DNA of 64,000 nt, from the NCBI GenBank assembly GCA_030625685.1, contig DAOUQJ010000007.1, positions 1-64,000 of the forward strand, written 5' to 3'. A program made the translations under genes and the position numbers. Under the pieces are notes generated by a model, which ran no database searches, was not told where the DNA came from, and saw only the letters and a program-made list of their open reading frames with translations. The stretch is from Oscillospiraceae bacterium (GTDB taxonomy: Bacteria > Bacillota > Clostridia > Oscillospirales > Oscillospiraceae). This document shows positions 30,235 to 38,324 of the stretch, one piece after another; positions within the stretch are counted from its first letter, which is position 1; each line of letters starts with the position of its first letter.

Positions 30235-30795
30235 ATGATGAAAAAATTAAAACTATGGAAAAGAAATGCGGTTGTATTGGCTATTGTGGTATTTGTATGT
30301 GGCGCGGTTTACATGAACTGGTCTTACAACCAAGAGGGATTGGAAGCTGGTAAGCAACTTGGAGAAGTCACTTTGGTCGACGGAAAGAGTTGGAAACAAA
30401 AAGAGGCGGAAGAAACAGTGGCAGAGAGTGGAGCAGATGACAATACATACTTCTCTGAAGCGAGACTCAATCGCCAAGAAGCCAGAGACAGTGCTTTGTC
30501 TTTATTAAGAGAAGCAAGCACAGATGAAAAAGCAAGTGAAGATACGGTGGAAGAGGCCAATGTTGCCATTCAAACCATGGCAGGTTACACGCTAACAGAA
30601 GCACAAATTGAAAACTTGGTGGTCGCAAAAGGATATGAAAACTGTGTTGCGTTCCTCAGTGACAATAGTATTAGCGTAGTTGTTTCTGGAACAGAAAATG
30701 GTTTGGAAAGTACAGATATTGCAAAAATCGGTGAAATTGTTATGGAACAAACAGGTTTGAGTGCAGATCAAATTAAAATTATAGAAGCGGATTGA
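30235..30795 (+). CDS. spoIIIAH: Stage III sporulation protein AH
   Basis: 186 residues with one N-terminal membrane helix ('NAVVLAIVVFVCGAVYMNWS') and a C-terminal YscJ/FliF-like domain ('EANVAIQTMAGYTLTEAQIE', 'ENLVVAKGYENCVAFLSDN'). It pairs with forespore SpoIIQ to span the intermembrane space. ATG 30235 follows GAGGA; an in-frame upstream GTG at 30187 lies inside spoIIIAG and is rejected. Last gene of the operon, followed by a strong terminator. Confidence 0.92.
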   Translation: MMKKLKLWKRNAVVLAIVVFVCGAVYMNWSYNQEGLEAGKQLGEVTLVDGKSWKQKEAEETVAESGADDNTYFSEARLNRQEARDSALSLLREASTDEKASEDTVEEANVAIQTMAGYTLTEAQIENLVVAKGYENCVAFLSDNSISVVVSGTENGLESTDIAKIGEIVMEQTGLSADQIKIIEAD

Positions 30796-30799
30796 GTAT

Positions 30800-30840
30800 A
30801 GCCTTCTGTCTGATAAAAAAGACAGAAGGCTTTCTTTTTA
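30800..30840 (+). terminator. Terminator of the spoIIIA operon
   Basis: AGCCTTCTGTCT and AGACAGAAGGCT form a perfect 12-bp stem, followed by TTCTTTTTAT. Confidence 0.92.
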
Positions 30841-30890
30841 TTTTGATATACGGTATAATAATTTGAATAATCCATAGCAAGGAGAATGGA

Positions 30891-32222
30891 ATGAAGCGAT
30901 TACTCAGTGAAGAAGTAGAACAAGTGATGAGCTTGCTGGAAACAGCAGGCTTTGAAGTCTTTGTTGTGGGAGGCGCTGTTCGAGATTTTTGCATGGGAAT
31001 CATCCCAGCTGATGTTGACCTTGCAACCAATGCAACTCCAGAGCAAATGAAAACAATATTTGAGGAATTCACTTTAATCGAAACAGGCATTCGTCATGGA
31101 ACGATAACCATACGCATCAATCAATCACAAATGGAAGTGACGACGTATCGCATCGAAAGCGATTATATGGATTGTCGCCATCCTGATTTTATAGAATTTA
31201 CCAGTGATTTAAAACAAGATTTAATTCGCAGAGATTTTACAATCAATGCGATGGCATATCATCCGAGCAAGGGAATCATAGATCCCTTCGGTGGACAAGA
31301 AGATATTCAAAATAAATTAATCCGTTGCGTTGGCGAACCTTCAAAAAGATTGACAGAAGATGCGCTTCGTATTTTGCGTGCACTGCGTTTCTCAAGCGTG
31401 CTTGGTTTTACAATTGAAATGGAAACTAGTAAGGCAATGTTTAAACATAAAGATCAATTAAAACATATTGCAAGCGAGCGCATTCAGCAGGAAATGTCGA
31501 AGATGTTGATAGGAGATGGAGTTAAATCTGTAATCATATCATATATCGATATTATTGGAGTGTTTATTCCTGAGCTGCTAGCGATTAAGAACTTTGTGCA
31601 ATATACGAAGTATCATCACTTAGATGTACTAACACATACAGCAGTAACACTGGAACACACGCCAAAGGAAACAATGCTTCGCTGGGTTATGTTATTGCAT
31701 GACATTGCAAAACCTGTTTGTTTTACAATGGATAAAGAGGGTGCAGGACATTTTTATGGGCATAATGATGTCGGTTCAAAAATGGCAGAAGATATTTTGA
31801 TTCGTTTGCGATTTGATAAAGTGACAAGAAACAGAATTGTTATGCTGATTTCTCTGCACGACAAATTTATTGAGCCCCAAAAGGTAGAAGTAGCCAAACT
31901 GATGAGCAGATTGGGTGTGAAAAATTTTTGGGATCTTCTCGAAGTGAAGTATGCCGACAACAAGGGAAAAGCACCAGAATACCAACAATTGGGAGATTAT
32001 TTTGCAAAAATTAAAACACTGGCACTTCAAATTATGGAAGATGACGAATGTTTGACGTTAGCTCAATTGGAAGTAGATGGTTATGATTTGTTAAATCTAG
32101 GATATGAGAGAGAAGCAATAGGCGAAACCCTTACGCGATTATTGAATGCTGTTTTGAAGCAAGAAGTAAATAATAGAAAAGAAGAATTATTACGCTATTT
32201 AGAAATAATTCAAAACCAATAG
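30891..32222 (+). CDS. cca: CCA tRNA nucleotidyltransferase with HD domain
   Basis: Adds or repairs the 3' CCA of tRNA. It has 443 residues. The class II nucleotidyltransferase head shows 'VVGGAVRDFCMG', the metal-binding 'ADVDLATNATPEQM', 'GIRHGTITI', 'RRDFTINAMAYHP' and 'EDALRILRALRFSSVLGF'. A C-terminal HD domain follows ('LDVLTHTAVTLEHTP', 'LHDIAKP'), as in many Clostridial CCA enzymes. ATG 30891 follows AAGGAG. Confidence 0.93.
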   Translation: MKRLLSEEVEQVMSLLETAGFEVFVVGGAVRDFCMGIIPADVDLATNATPEQMKTIFEEFTLIETGIRHGTITIRINQSQMEVTTYRIESDYMDCRHPDFIEFTSDLKQDLIRRDFTINAMAYHPSKGIIDPFGGQEDIQNKLIRCVGEPSKRLTEDALRILRALRFSSVLGFTIEMETSKAMFKHKDQLKHIASERIQQEMSKMLIGDGVKSVIISYIDIIGVFIPELLAIKNFVQYTKYHHLDVLTHTAVTLEHTPKETMLRWVMLLHDIAKPVCFTMDKEGAGHFYGHNDVGSKMAEDILIRLRFDKVTRNRIVMLISLHDKFIEPQKVEVAKLMSRLGVKNFWDLLEVKYADNKGKAPEYQQLGDYFAKIKTLALQIMEDDECLTLAQLEVDGYDLLNLGYEREAIGETLTRLLNAVLKQEVNNRKEELLRYLEIIQNQ

Positions 32223-32501
32223 CTTAAAAAATGCAAGATTGGGACAGGTATTATGCAAAAGAGAAGCATTTTTTCATAGAAAATGAGGAATATTTGAGAT
32301 TTTCTATTCATACTTTGTCTATAACTAAATTAGAAATTTCGTAAGATTGGATGCTTTCAAAACAAGACAGGGATTGAAGAAATCCGACAAAAAATGAAAG
32401 TATTTTACACAAGATTTCGTTCAACAAATCAAAAAGCAAGCATATATGTATGTTAAAATTGCTAAAAAAATAATTTTTCTCTTTATTTTTCATATACACT
32501 G
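32223..32501. other. AT-rich gap after cca; no gene seen
   Basis: Contains one ATTGGGACA (32238-32246) like those at 27443 and 27463. No convincing terminator for cca and no credible open frame were found. Confidence 0.4.
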
Positions 32502-32510
32502 TGATATACT
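32502..32510 (+). promoter_or_regulatory. Extended -10 promoter before the APC permease leader
   Basis: TGATATACT is an extended -10 (TGn plus TATACT). The -35 at 17 bases (TTTATT) is poor. A start near 32517 would give a leader of more than 400 bases before the permease gene. Confidence 0.45.
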
Positions 32511-32525
32511 GTCACTAAATTGGAC

Positions 32526-32552
32526 GTTCTACCAAATGATTTTGGTTAGAAT
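32526..32552 (+). other. Stem-loop in the permease leader
   Basis: Near the 5' end of the predicted transcript, TTCTA-CCAAA pairs with TTTGG-T-TAGAA around TGAT, a 10-bp stem with one bulge. A second set of pairings lies just downstream: CTCAATCT can pair with AGATTGGAG next to the micro-ORF Shine-Dalgarno, or CTCAA can pair with TTGAG. Confidence 0.4.
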
Positions 32553-32611
32553 GCTCAATCTTGTGTTGTTCGTGAGTAGGCTCAATACTTTTTTGAGATT
32601 GGAGGGACGCT

Positions 32612-32716
32612 GTGACATTAATCGAAAATTGTATTTTATCGAATCGCACACACAGCATGGTTGGTCTTCTTTGCAAGAAGGTTGATCAAAAAGTTCAAAT
32701 TGTTTGTAATCAGTGA
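32612..32716 (+). CDS. Short ORF (34 aa), possible decayed HPr-like gene
   Basis: GTG 32612 lies five bases after GGAGGG and encodes 34 residues. The run 'NRTHSMVGLLCKKVDQKVQI' loosely resembles the start of HPr-type phosphocarriers (histidine followed by a helix and 'K..D..V.I'), but it lacks the conserved Arg-Pro after the histidine and stops early. The next frame downstream (to about 32817) continues with 'FIMKMITIMEQ' and 'NEPIREIIH', vaguely like the HPr C-terminus. A frameshifted relic is possible; a regulatory micro-ORF is equally possible. Confidence 0.25.
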   Translation: MTLIENCILSNRTHSMVGLLCKKVDQKVQIVCNQ

Positions 32717-32933
32717 GTCGCGAACAAATTTGTTCTCATTTCTTTATCATGAAGATGATAACGATAATGGAACAGAGAAGTATGGTCAATGAGCCGATCA
32801 GAGAGATAATACACTGATACTACGTAGAACCAAAGTCATGTCAGTACATTTATATATTAGATATGCTACAGACTTGCTGTAATTATTGAAATTGAGTTAA
32901 ATTCAAATTTTCAACAAGAAAAGAGGTAAATTT
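32717..32933. other. Untranslated part of the permease leader
   Basis: Contains a perfect palindrome GAACAAATTTGTTC (32723-32736), too widely spaced for a LexA box. Nothing else recognisable before the AAGAGG ribosome binding site of the permease. Confidence 0.35.
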
Positions 32934-34403
32934 ATGAGTAATAAGGGAGAAAAAGCCGGAATCAGTTCATTTGACTTTTTTTGTATTGGTTTTGGTGCAA
33001 TCGTTGGCGTAGGCTGGGCGGTTTCAGTTAATAAATGGATGGTAAATAGTGGTGGTGCTTTACCAGCATCTATTGGTTATGTATTGGCACTTATCATGAT
33101 GGTACCTATCGCGCTATGTTACTGTGAATTGGCTCCTATGATGCCAGTTGCAGGTGGCGGTATGGCGTATGCTTACAGAGCTTTCAATGAAAAAATCGCT
33201 TTCATTTCTGGTTGGGCTGCATTTGGTGCGTTCGTAACCATTATTCCATGGGAAGCAATTTATGTTGTTGATATTCTAAGCATCTTGTTCCCAGCAATCA
33301 AAGGTCAAGTGCTTTATACACTTGCTGGTGCTGACATTTATCTAGGTAATATTATTCTAGGTACTGCATTCTCACTACTACTTTACGCTGTTAACTTCAA
33401 AGGCGCTACAACATCTGCTATGATGCAAAGAATGTTGACTATTTTCCTAGTTGCAGCTGGCTTGCTTGCTATTCTTGCTGCGTTTGGCAAATGGGATATT
33501 GCAAACCTACAACCATACTATGGTATGGCTCCAATCGTTGAAGCTGGTGAAAAATCAGTTACGCACAGCGGCTTCATGGGCGGTGCACTTGCTATCCTAG
33601 CGACAGCACCATTCTTCCTTGCTGGATTCGAAACTATTCCACAAGCAGTTGAAGATGCTGCTGGCGATATTGCTGGCGTTGGTAAACAAGTTGTGTTCGC
33701 AGTTAGCCTTGCTTGTATCTTCTACGCAATTTTGCTATTTGCTTTGGGTGGCGCATTGCCTTGGAAAGAATTCACACTTCTAGAAAATCCTGCTGGTTCA
33801 AACCTGTTCAAAGTTGTTTATGAAGGTGGCGTTGGTCAAGGCCTATACCTATTCATTCTAATTGGTGCAATCGCTGGTCTATTCACAACTTGGAATGGAT
33901 TTATGATGGCTACTCCTCGTCTACTAATGGGTATGGCTAGAGGTAGCATCGTGCCTAAATTCTTTGCAAAACAACATCCTGTACACGGAACACCTACAAA
34001 CGCTTTGAATGCTTGTATCATTCTTTCCATCATGGGTCCTTTCCTAGGTTATGGTTTGATCGATCCACTAACAAGCTTCGCAGCTGCTGGCTTCGTTCTT
34101 TCTTGGCTCATCACATCTTTCTGTGTTGTAAGACTAAGAAAAACAGAACCAGATGCAGAACGTCCATACAAAATTCCTGGTGGTGCGGCAACAGCTATGT
34201 TTGCTGGTATTGTTTCCCTAGTAGTTTTCATTCTTCTACTACTTCCAATCGATGCTAACCCAGTTTACATGGGTGACCAGGCTACTATTATCTTCCTTTG
34301 CTGGATGGCTCTTGGTTTCCTTCTTTACTTTGCAACTGCTGGTGAAAGAAATTCAATTCCAGAAGAAGAACGTGTAGCAGCTATGTTCGCAACAAAGAAA
34401 TAA
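32934..34403 (+). CDS. APC-superfamily amino acid permease
   Basis: 489 residues, about twelve predicted membrane helices. The first helix has the substrate-binding glycine-rich break of the APC fold ('FFCIGFGAIVGVGWAVSVNK'). Other features are 'CELAPMMPVAGGGMAYAYRA', 'PFFLAGFETIPQAVEDAAGD' and 'GTPTNALNACIILSIMGPFL', all typical of amino acid/polyamine antiporters and symporters. Substrate unknown. It is followed by a small membrane protein gene 68 bases on, with a stem-loop between them. Its codon choice (many GCT, CTA, GGT) looks like that of a well-expressed gene. Confidence 0.88.
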   Translation: MSNKGEKAGISSFDFFCIGFGAIVGVGWAVSVNKWMVNSGGALPASIGYVLALIMMVPIALCYCELAPMMPVAGGGMAYAYRAFNEKIAFISGWAAFGAFVTIIPWEAIYVVDILSILFPAIKGQVLYTLAGADIYLGNIILGTAFSLLLYAVNFKGATTSAMMQRMLTIFLVAAGLLAILAAFGKWDIANLQPYYGMAPIVEAGEKSVTHSGFMGGALAILATAPFFLAGFETIPQAVEDAAGDIAGVGKQVVFAVSLACIFYAILLFALGGALPWKEFTLLENPAGSNLFKVVYEGGVGQGLYLFILIGAIAGLFTTWNGFMMATPRLLMGMARGSIVPKFFAKQHPVHGTPTNALNACIILSIMGPFLGYGLIDPLTSFAAAGFVLSWLITSFCVVRLRKTEPDAERPYKIPGGAATAMFAGIVSLVVFILLLLPIDANPVYMGDQATIIFLCWMALGFLLYFATAGERNSIPEEERVAAMFATKK

Positions 34404-34449
34404 GTATAAGTAAAGAGACTTAATTTATACGACATCTTTACTTACACTT
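34402..34449 (+). other. Stem-loop between permease and small membrane protein
   Basis: AAGTATAAGTAAAGA and TCTTTACTTACACTT pair over 15 positions with one mismatch. No T-run follows, so it is probably a message-stability or partial-termination element within a two-gene operon. Confidence 0.5.
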
Positions 34450-34471
34450 TTGAAGGAGACGAGAGGATTCT

Positions 34472-34813
34472 ATGGGTATAACGGTAACAGCAGGAGTAAT
34501 TGTATGGGAAATTCTTACGTTCTGGATTTTCAGTATGTTATTCTTTTTCCTAATAGATTTATATGCAAAAAGAAAAATTGGAAATGCCAATAGATTAGGA
34601 TATAAGATATTGCGTGCACCTAGGTTTTTCTCTATTTTATTTGTATCTGCTTATACTATAGCTATAGTATTATGGAGTCAGTATGGTTTAGAAGTATCAA
34701 GAAATACTCTCACGTATATGGGTGTTCCTTACTTCATGGCATGGTCTTTCTTCCTCGTCAATGTATTGCGTCGAGTGAAAGCTGAAACAAAAGGCAGACC
34801 TTGGACGAAATAA
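34472..34813 (+). CDS. Small membrane protein, possible partner of the APC permease
   Basis: 113 residues with three hydrophobic segments: 'VIVWEILTFWIFSMLFFFLI', 'FFSILFVSAYTIAIVLWSQY' and 'YMGVPYFMAWSFFLVNVL'. The loops are basic ('YAKRKIGNANRLGYK', 'RRVKAETKGRPW'). ATG 34472 follows GGAGACGAGAGG. I do not recognise the family. It shares a transcript with the permease and is followed by a strong terminator, which suggests an accessory subunit or regulator of that transporter. Inference only. Confidence 0.65.
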   Translation: MGITVTAGVIVWEILTFWIFSMLFFFLIDLYAKRKIGNANRLGYKILRAPRFFSILFVSAYTIAIVLWSQYGLEVSRNTLTYMGVPYFMAWSFFLVNVLRRVKAETKGRPWTK

Positions 34814-34839
34814 TGATAACCTTCAATTAATTGCTTGAA

Positions 34840-34876
34840 AAAGACCGAAACGGAACTTCCGTTTCGGTCTTTTTGT
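34840..34876 (+). terminator. Terminator of the permease operon
   Basis: AAGACCGAAACGGAA and its exact inverse lie almost back to back, followed by TTTTTGTAT. Confidence 0.9.
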
Positions 34877-34955
34877 ATATGTAAAGAGAATAATAGTTGA
34901 ACTACTATTAAACAATTACTATTCATTATTTTTAAGTATGTGGTATGTTATATAA

Positions 34956-35783
34956 TATATTTGTGTTTTTGAGCCCGTGGCACATGTCATGGAACCTGCA
35001 TATCCTGGAATTGTTGCGCATTATATCAACTTGGGTGATTGCTATAATAGAGAACGGTTATATACTTTCAAAAATAAATATGGAAAACTTAAAAAAGAAT
35101 ATCAAGAACTCTATATACGTGCATATCAGTACATCAAAGCATCTAGTCAAGTTCGTGAAAACGGTGAGGGTGGTTACTTTACGCAAGTTGTGGAAGATAA
35201 AATGCATAAAAGAGTGAAAGGAATTCTATCACGCGAAATTAAAAATCGAAAAGGGGTAGCAGGTAAAGAAAAGAAACGCTTTTTATCTTCTATTAACTGT
35301 GAAGGCGTTACCGAGATGTTTGATACAATATATCACCAGGCTAAACGTGTGTACGAAATTCAAGATGCGTACGGTATTTCGTATCGAATGCTTAACATGT
35401 TGAAAGAAGCTATAGTACAGCGTGGATATGATATAGTTTCATATCACTCTCCATTGCAACCAGAAAAAATCGAACATATTTATGTGCCTGAATTACAATT
35501 GGCTTTTGTGCGTGCATCAGATTCTTATTCTGATAAAAAGCGTCCATATCGTCGCATTCGCATGGAGTCAATTTTGGAAAAAGAACAGCTAAAAAACAGA
35601 AGACCGCAATTCAAATTTACACAGCGGGTGGCAAATGAATTGCAAAGAGACGCGATTTCATTTTTAAAGACTGCGAAAGAAGTACATGATAAGATGGAAG
35701 AAACCTATGCACCGTATGTTAATTTTGAAAAAGCAGATCAGATGACTGATGAATTAATCAGAGAAATTGAGCATATGGAATAA
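34956..35783 (+). pseudogene. Truncated, degenerate P-loop ATPase relic (PRK06851-like)
   Basis: An open frame of about 275 residues begins right after an in-frame stop (34953-34955) and has no ribosome binding site at its possible starts (GTG 34977, ATG 34989). It enters mid-domain at 'HVMEPAYPGIVAHYINLGDC', where family members read 'PHV.EP..PG'. The first ATPase domain's P-loop part is therefore missing. In the second domain the expected P-loop position reads 'YEIQDAYGISYRMLNMLKEA', lacking GKS/T, while flanking motifs are kept ('RGYDIVSYHSPLQPEKIEH', 'VPELQLAFV'). An intact relative starts at 63806. A terminator still follows. Most likely a 5'-deleted copy; it may still be translated as an ATPase-dead protein. 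Confidence 0.6.
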
Positions 35784-35789
35784 AAAGAA

Positions 35790-35829
35790 AGAGAATCCAT
35801 GCCGTATTGAGGCAAGGGATTCTCTTTTT
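35790..35829. terminator. Bidirectional terminator
   Basis: AGAGAATCC and GGATTCTCT flank an 18-base loop, followed by TTTTTAC; the other strand ends in TTTCTTTTTA and serves the minus-strand genes. Confidence 0.75.
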
Positions 35830-35833
35830 ACAA

Positions 35834-36043
35834 TTATAATGTAAAATCATCATCTTGATGTCGAGAAAAGTCAAGGCTAATGGGTCTGGGTGGAAGGCGC
35901 TTTAGTGGATCATAACGAAATTTTCGACAGTGACTGGTGGGAGACATGACACCTTTTTTAATACAGACAACTTTTTGATCATTGAGCATTTTTCCAAATT
36001 CACAGTATTGGCAACGTGGTTCAATTTTTTTAGAAAAAATCAT
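35834..36043 (-). CDS. Small cysteine-motif protein
   Basis: 69 residues. The start chosen is the ATG behind GGGAGATAACCAG, giving an N-terminus 'MIFSKKIEPRCQYCEFGK'. Four cysteines are arranged as CxxC ('RCQYCEFG'), then 'VCIKKG' and 'SHCRKFRYDPLKR', suggesting a small zinc or metal site. The C-terminus is acidic. I have seen similar short 'C..C.FG...C.KKG...C..F.YDPL.R.P' proteins described as hypothetical in Clostridia, but know no function. It lies 33 bases downstream of ylbJ on the same strand and probably shares its transcript. Confidence 0.65.
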   Translation of the reverse strand: MIFSKKIEPRCQYCEFGKMLNDQKVVCIKKGVMSPTSHCRKFRYDPLKRLPPRPISLDFSRHQDDDFTL

Positions 36044-36076
36044 CTGGTTATCTCCCATCAACAGTATATACTGCAA

Positions 36077-37183
36077 TTATAGTCGAAATTTACTCTTAAT
36101 GCAAGGTAATAAAAGCAATGTACCAATAAGTATATAAAAAATGAATTTAATGGATGGATAGCTATATGGAATCTCTTCACCAATTCTAAGAAGAGGTGCG
36201 CTAGTAGTTGTAAATGCATTTTCTATTAAGTATGGAGAGAGTAGAAAAGTAGTGAGACCAGCAAGTGTGGCGTGTATGATTTTTCCAATAAAATAGGGTA
36301 TTAGTGTGACACCGGAGTTTTGCAAAAATGGAATGCTTTGTAAGTGTACTGAAAACCCACCCCAAGCAAGTAGTGTTGAAGCCATTGCAAGAGCTATCGT
36401 AATATTTTGTATTGTATCAATTCGATAGATACCACTGCTTAATTCTAGTATTCCAGATATCAAAGTTTGAGACGTACTGTCAGCACAAAAGGGAATTAAA
36501 TTACCGAGCACAGTAATTATGTTACAAGATATGAGGAGTTCTAAAAGTGCATTAAAGAAGATAACAAAAGCGCATACATGAAGTGTTGCGGAGAACGCGT
36601 CTTTAATTGCATTAGGAAGTGCAGATAGTAGAGTATCTTCTTTCAGTTCATTTGATGTATAAGTAATCATTGGTGCAGATATTGGGTAAAACCGAAAGAG
36701 TATCCCTACAATAAGACCTGTGAATGCATGAATTAGAATGAGTGCAAGCCCGATTTTTGCAGATGAGAAAATTCCAATACCTGTAACTCCAAATAAAAAG
36801 GCAGGTCCACAATAGTTACAAAACCCGCTACATCGAATCACATCTTCTCTTGTACACTGCCCATTTTCATGTAATTTAGAGAGTGTAGCAATACCAATAG
36901 GGTAACCGCCAATGAGCCCTAAGAGAATGGCTGTGATGCATGATCCATTGACTCGCAAGATAGGGAACATAAATTTTTGCAAAAACGGTGAGATACGCCC
37001 TGCAAAATTGGTGGATATCAGTAAATTAGATAACACGAAAAATGGGAACAAGGATGGAATAATAAGATTAAAGCAAATACTTAGTCCACTTTGTACAGAA
37101 TTTTTTGTAACTTCTGGAAATAGAAAAAGTAATGCCGCATAGCTAAATATACAAAGAAAGGATAAGGTCGATCTCCATTGCAT
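36077..37183 (-). CDS. ylbJ: Sporulation integral membrane protein YlbJ
   Basis: 368 residues with about eight membrane helices of the nucleoside-recognition (Gate) type. 'SGLSICFNLIIPSLFPFFVL', 'GLIGGYPIGIATLSKLHENG' and 'RCSGFCNYCGPAFLFGVTG' match YlbJ. In Bacillus, YlbJ is a mother-cell sigma-E gene needed for spore cortex formation. The start was set at the ATG behind GGAGGTATCA (37183), not the upstream in-frame codon at 37225, which has no ribosome binding site. Confidence 0.88.
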   Translation of the reverse strand: MQWRSTLSFLCIFSYAALLFLFPEVTKNSVQSGLSICFNLIIPSLFPFFVLSNLLISTNFAGRISPFLQKFMFPILRVNGSCITAILLGLIGGYPIGIATLSKLHENGQCTREDVIRCSGFCNYCGPAFLFGVTGIGIFSSAKIGLALILIHAFTGLIVGILFRFYPISAPMITYTSNELKEDTLLSALPNAIKDAFSATLHVCAFVIFFNALLELLISCNIITVLGNLIPFCADSTSQTLISGILELSSGIYRIDTIQNITIALAMASTLLAWGGFSVHLQSIPFLQNSGVTLIPYFIGKIIHATLAGLTTFLLSPYLIENAFTTTSAPLLRIGEEIPYSYPSIKFIFYILIGTLLLLPCIKSKFRL

Positions 37184-37290
37184 AATTGATACCTCCGATG
37201 TGAATATATGCTTTCGAGGTAGCATTATTGCATGTACTTGTATAAAGTAGTATAATATATCTTAATTTGAGATGAGTGGAGAACACAGTT

Positions 37291-38280
37291 ATGCTAAAAA
37301 GAGTGACAATTTTATTTTCATTTGTACTTCTCATTCTGCTTTCATCTTGTGCCAAACCGCAAGATGAAAAGATTTCTAGAACAATTTTTATGCTCAATAC
37401 AGTTGTAACGATTACTATTTACAATCATTCTGATGAAGACCTTCTCAATCGGGTAATGGAAGAAATTGATCGACTAGAAGGACTTTTGAGTGTAAATAAA
37501 GAAAACAGCGATATTGCACGCTTGAACGAACAGGCAGGGAAGAGTTGGGTTTCTATATCGCCTGAATGTGAAGAAGTATTGCTATTAGCAAAGAAAATAA
37601 ATGAATTGTCAGATGGATATTTTGATGTGACTGCAGGGCCTTTGATTTCTCTTTGGAACATAAGTGGAGGAGAAGGCTATGTACCGAATGAAGAAGAAAT
37701 CGAGGTTGCACTTGAAAGCATTCAGATTGAATCCTTGCTTTTGGAAGATGGAAAAGCGTATTTAGAAGACGAAACTATGCGTGTGAATTTGGGTGGTATA
37801 GCCAAAGGCTATATTGCAGACCAGATTCATATGATGCTACTTGAAGAAGGAGTCGAAACGGCAATTATTGATTTGGGTCGCAATTTGAAACTGATGGGAG
37901 AAAAGGCTGATAGCAGTCTATATCGCATTGGAATTCAAAATCCTACCAATAAAAATGAACTTTCTGGAGTGCTAAAACTAACCAATCAAAGTGTTGTAAC
38001 AGCTGGAATAGATGAACGATTTTTTGAGTATGAAGGAGTGCGATACCATCATATTTTAAATCCTTTTACGGGGAGACCAGCCGACAGTGGTGTATTATCG
38101 GCGACAATCGTAACAGAGCAATCTGGTTGGGCAGATGCATTATCGACAAGTTGCCTGCTTTTGGGTGAAACGAAAGCAATTGCACTGATAGAAAATATGG
38201 AAGATACAGAGGTGTTTTTGGTTTTAGAAGATGGCAGCACAGCAAAAAGTAGTGGCTTTGATAAATACTTAGAAGCATAA
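37291..38280 (+). CDS. apbE: FAD:protein FMN transferase (ApbE), lipoprotein
   Basis: Attaches FMN covalently to proteins such as RnfD/RnfG or NqrB/NqrC outside the cytoplasm. It has 329 residues. A lipoprotein signal ends in 'LLILLSSC'. Family motifs are 'NTVVTITIYNH', 'VNLGGIAKGYIADQI', 'HHILNPFTGRPADSGV' and the metal-binding 'WADALSTSCLLLGETKA'. No Rnf genes are in the window. ATG 37291 follows GGAG; a GTG at 37276 is an alternative start but would place a polar stretch before the signal. Confidence 0.9.
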   Translation: MLKRVTILFSFVLLILLSSCAKPQDEKISRTIFMLNTVVTITIYNHSDEDLLNRVMEEIDRLEGLLSVNKENSDIARLNEQAGKSWVSISPECEEVLLLAKKINELSDGYFDVTAGPLISLWNISGGEGYVPNEEEIEVALESIQIESLLLEDGKAYLEDETMRVNLGGIAKGYIADQIHMMLLEEGVETAIIDLGRNLKLMGEKADSSLYRIGIQNPTNKNELSGVLKLTNQSVVTAGIDERFFEYEGVRYHHILNPFTGRPADSGVLSATIVTEQSGWADALSTSCLLLGETKAIALIENMEDTEVFLVLEDGSTAKSSGFDKYLEA

Positions 38281-38324
38281 AAAGAACCCCATTTCAGAGA
38301 ATATTTCTGAAATGGGGTTCTTTT
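38280..38324. terminator. Bidirectional terminator between apbE and spoVT
   Basis: A perfect 19-bp stem (AAAAGAACCCCATTTCAGA and its inverse) with a 7-base loop; A-runs and T-runs flank it on both strands. It touches the apbE and spoVT stop codons. Confidence 0.92.

Noticed and set aside
32723-32736. GAACAAATTTGTTC as a LexA (SOS) box
   Set aside because: Firmicute LexA sites are GAAC-N4-GTTC; here the gap is six bases and no damage-response gene follows.
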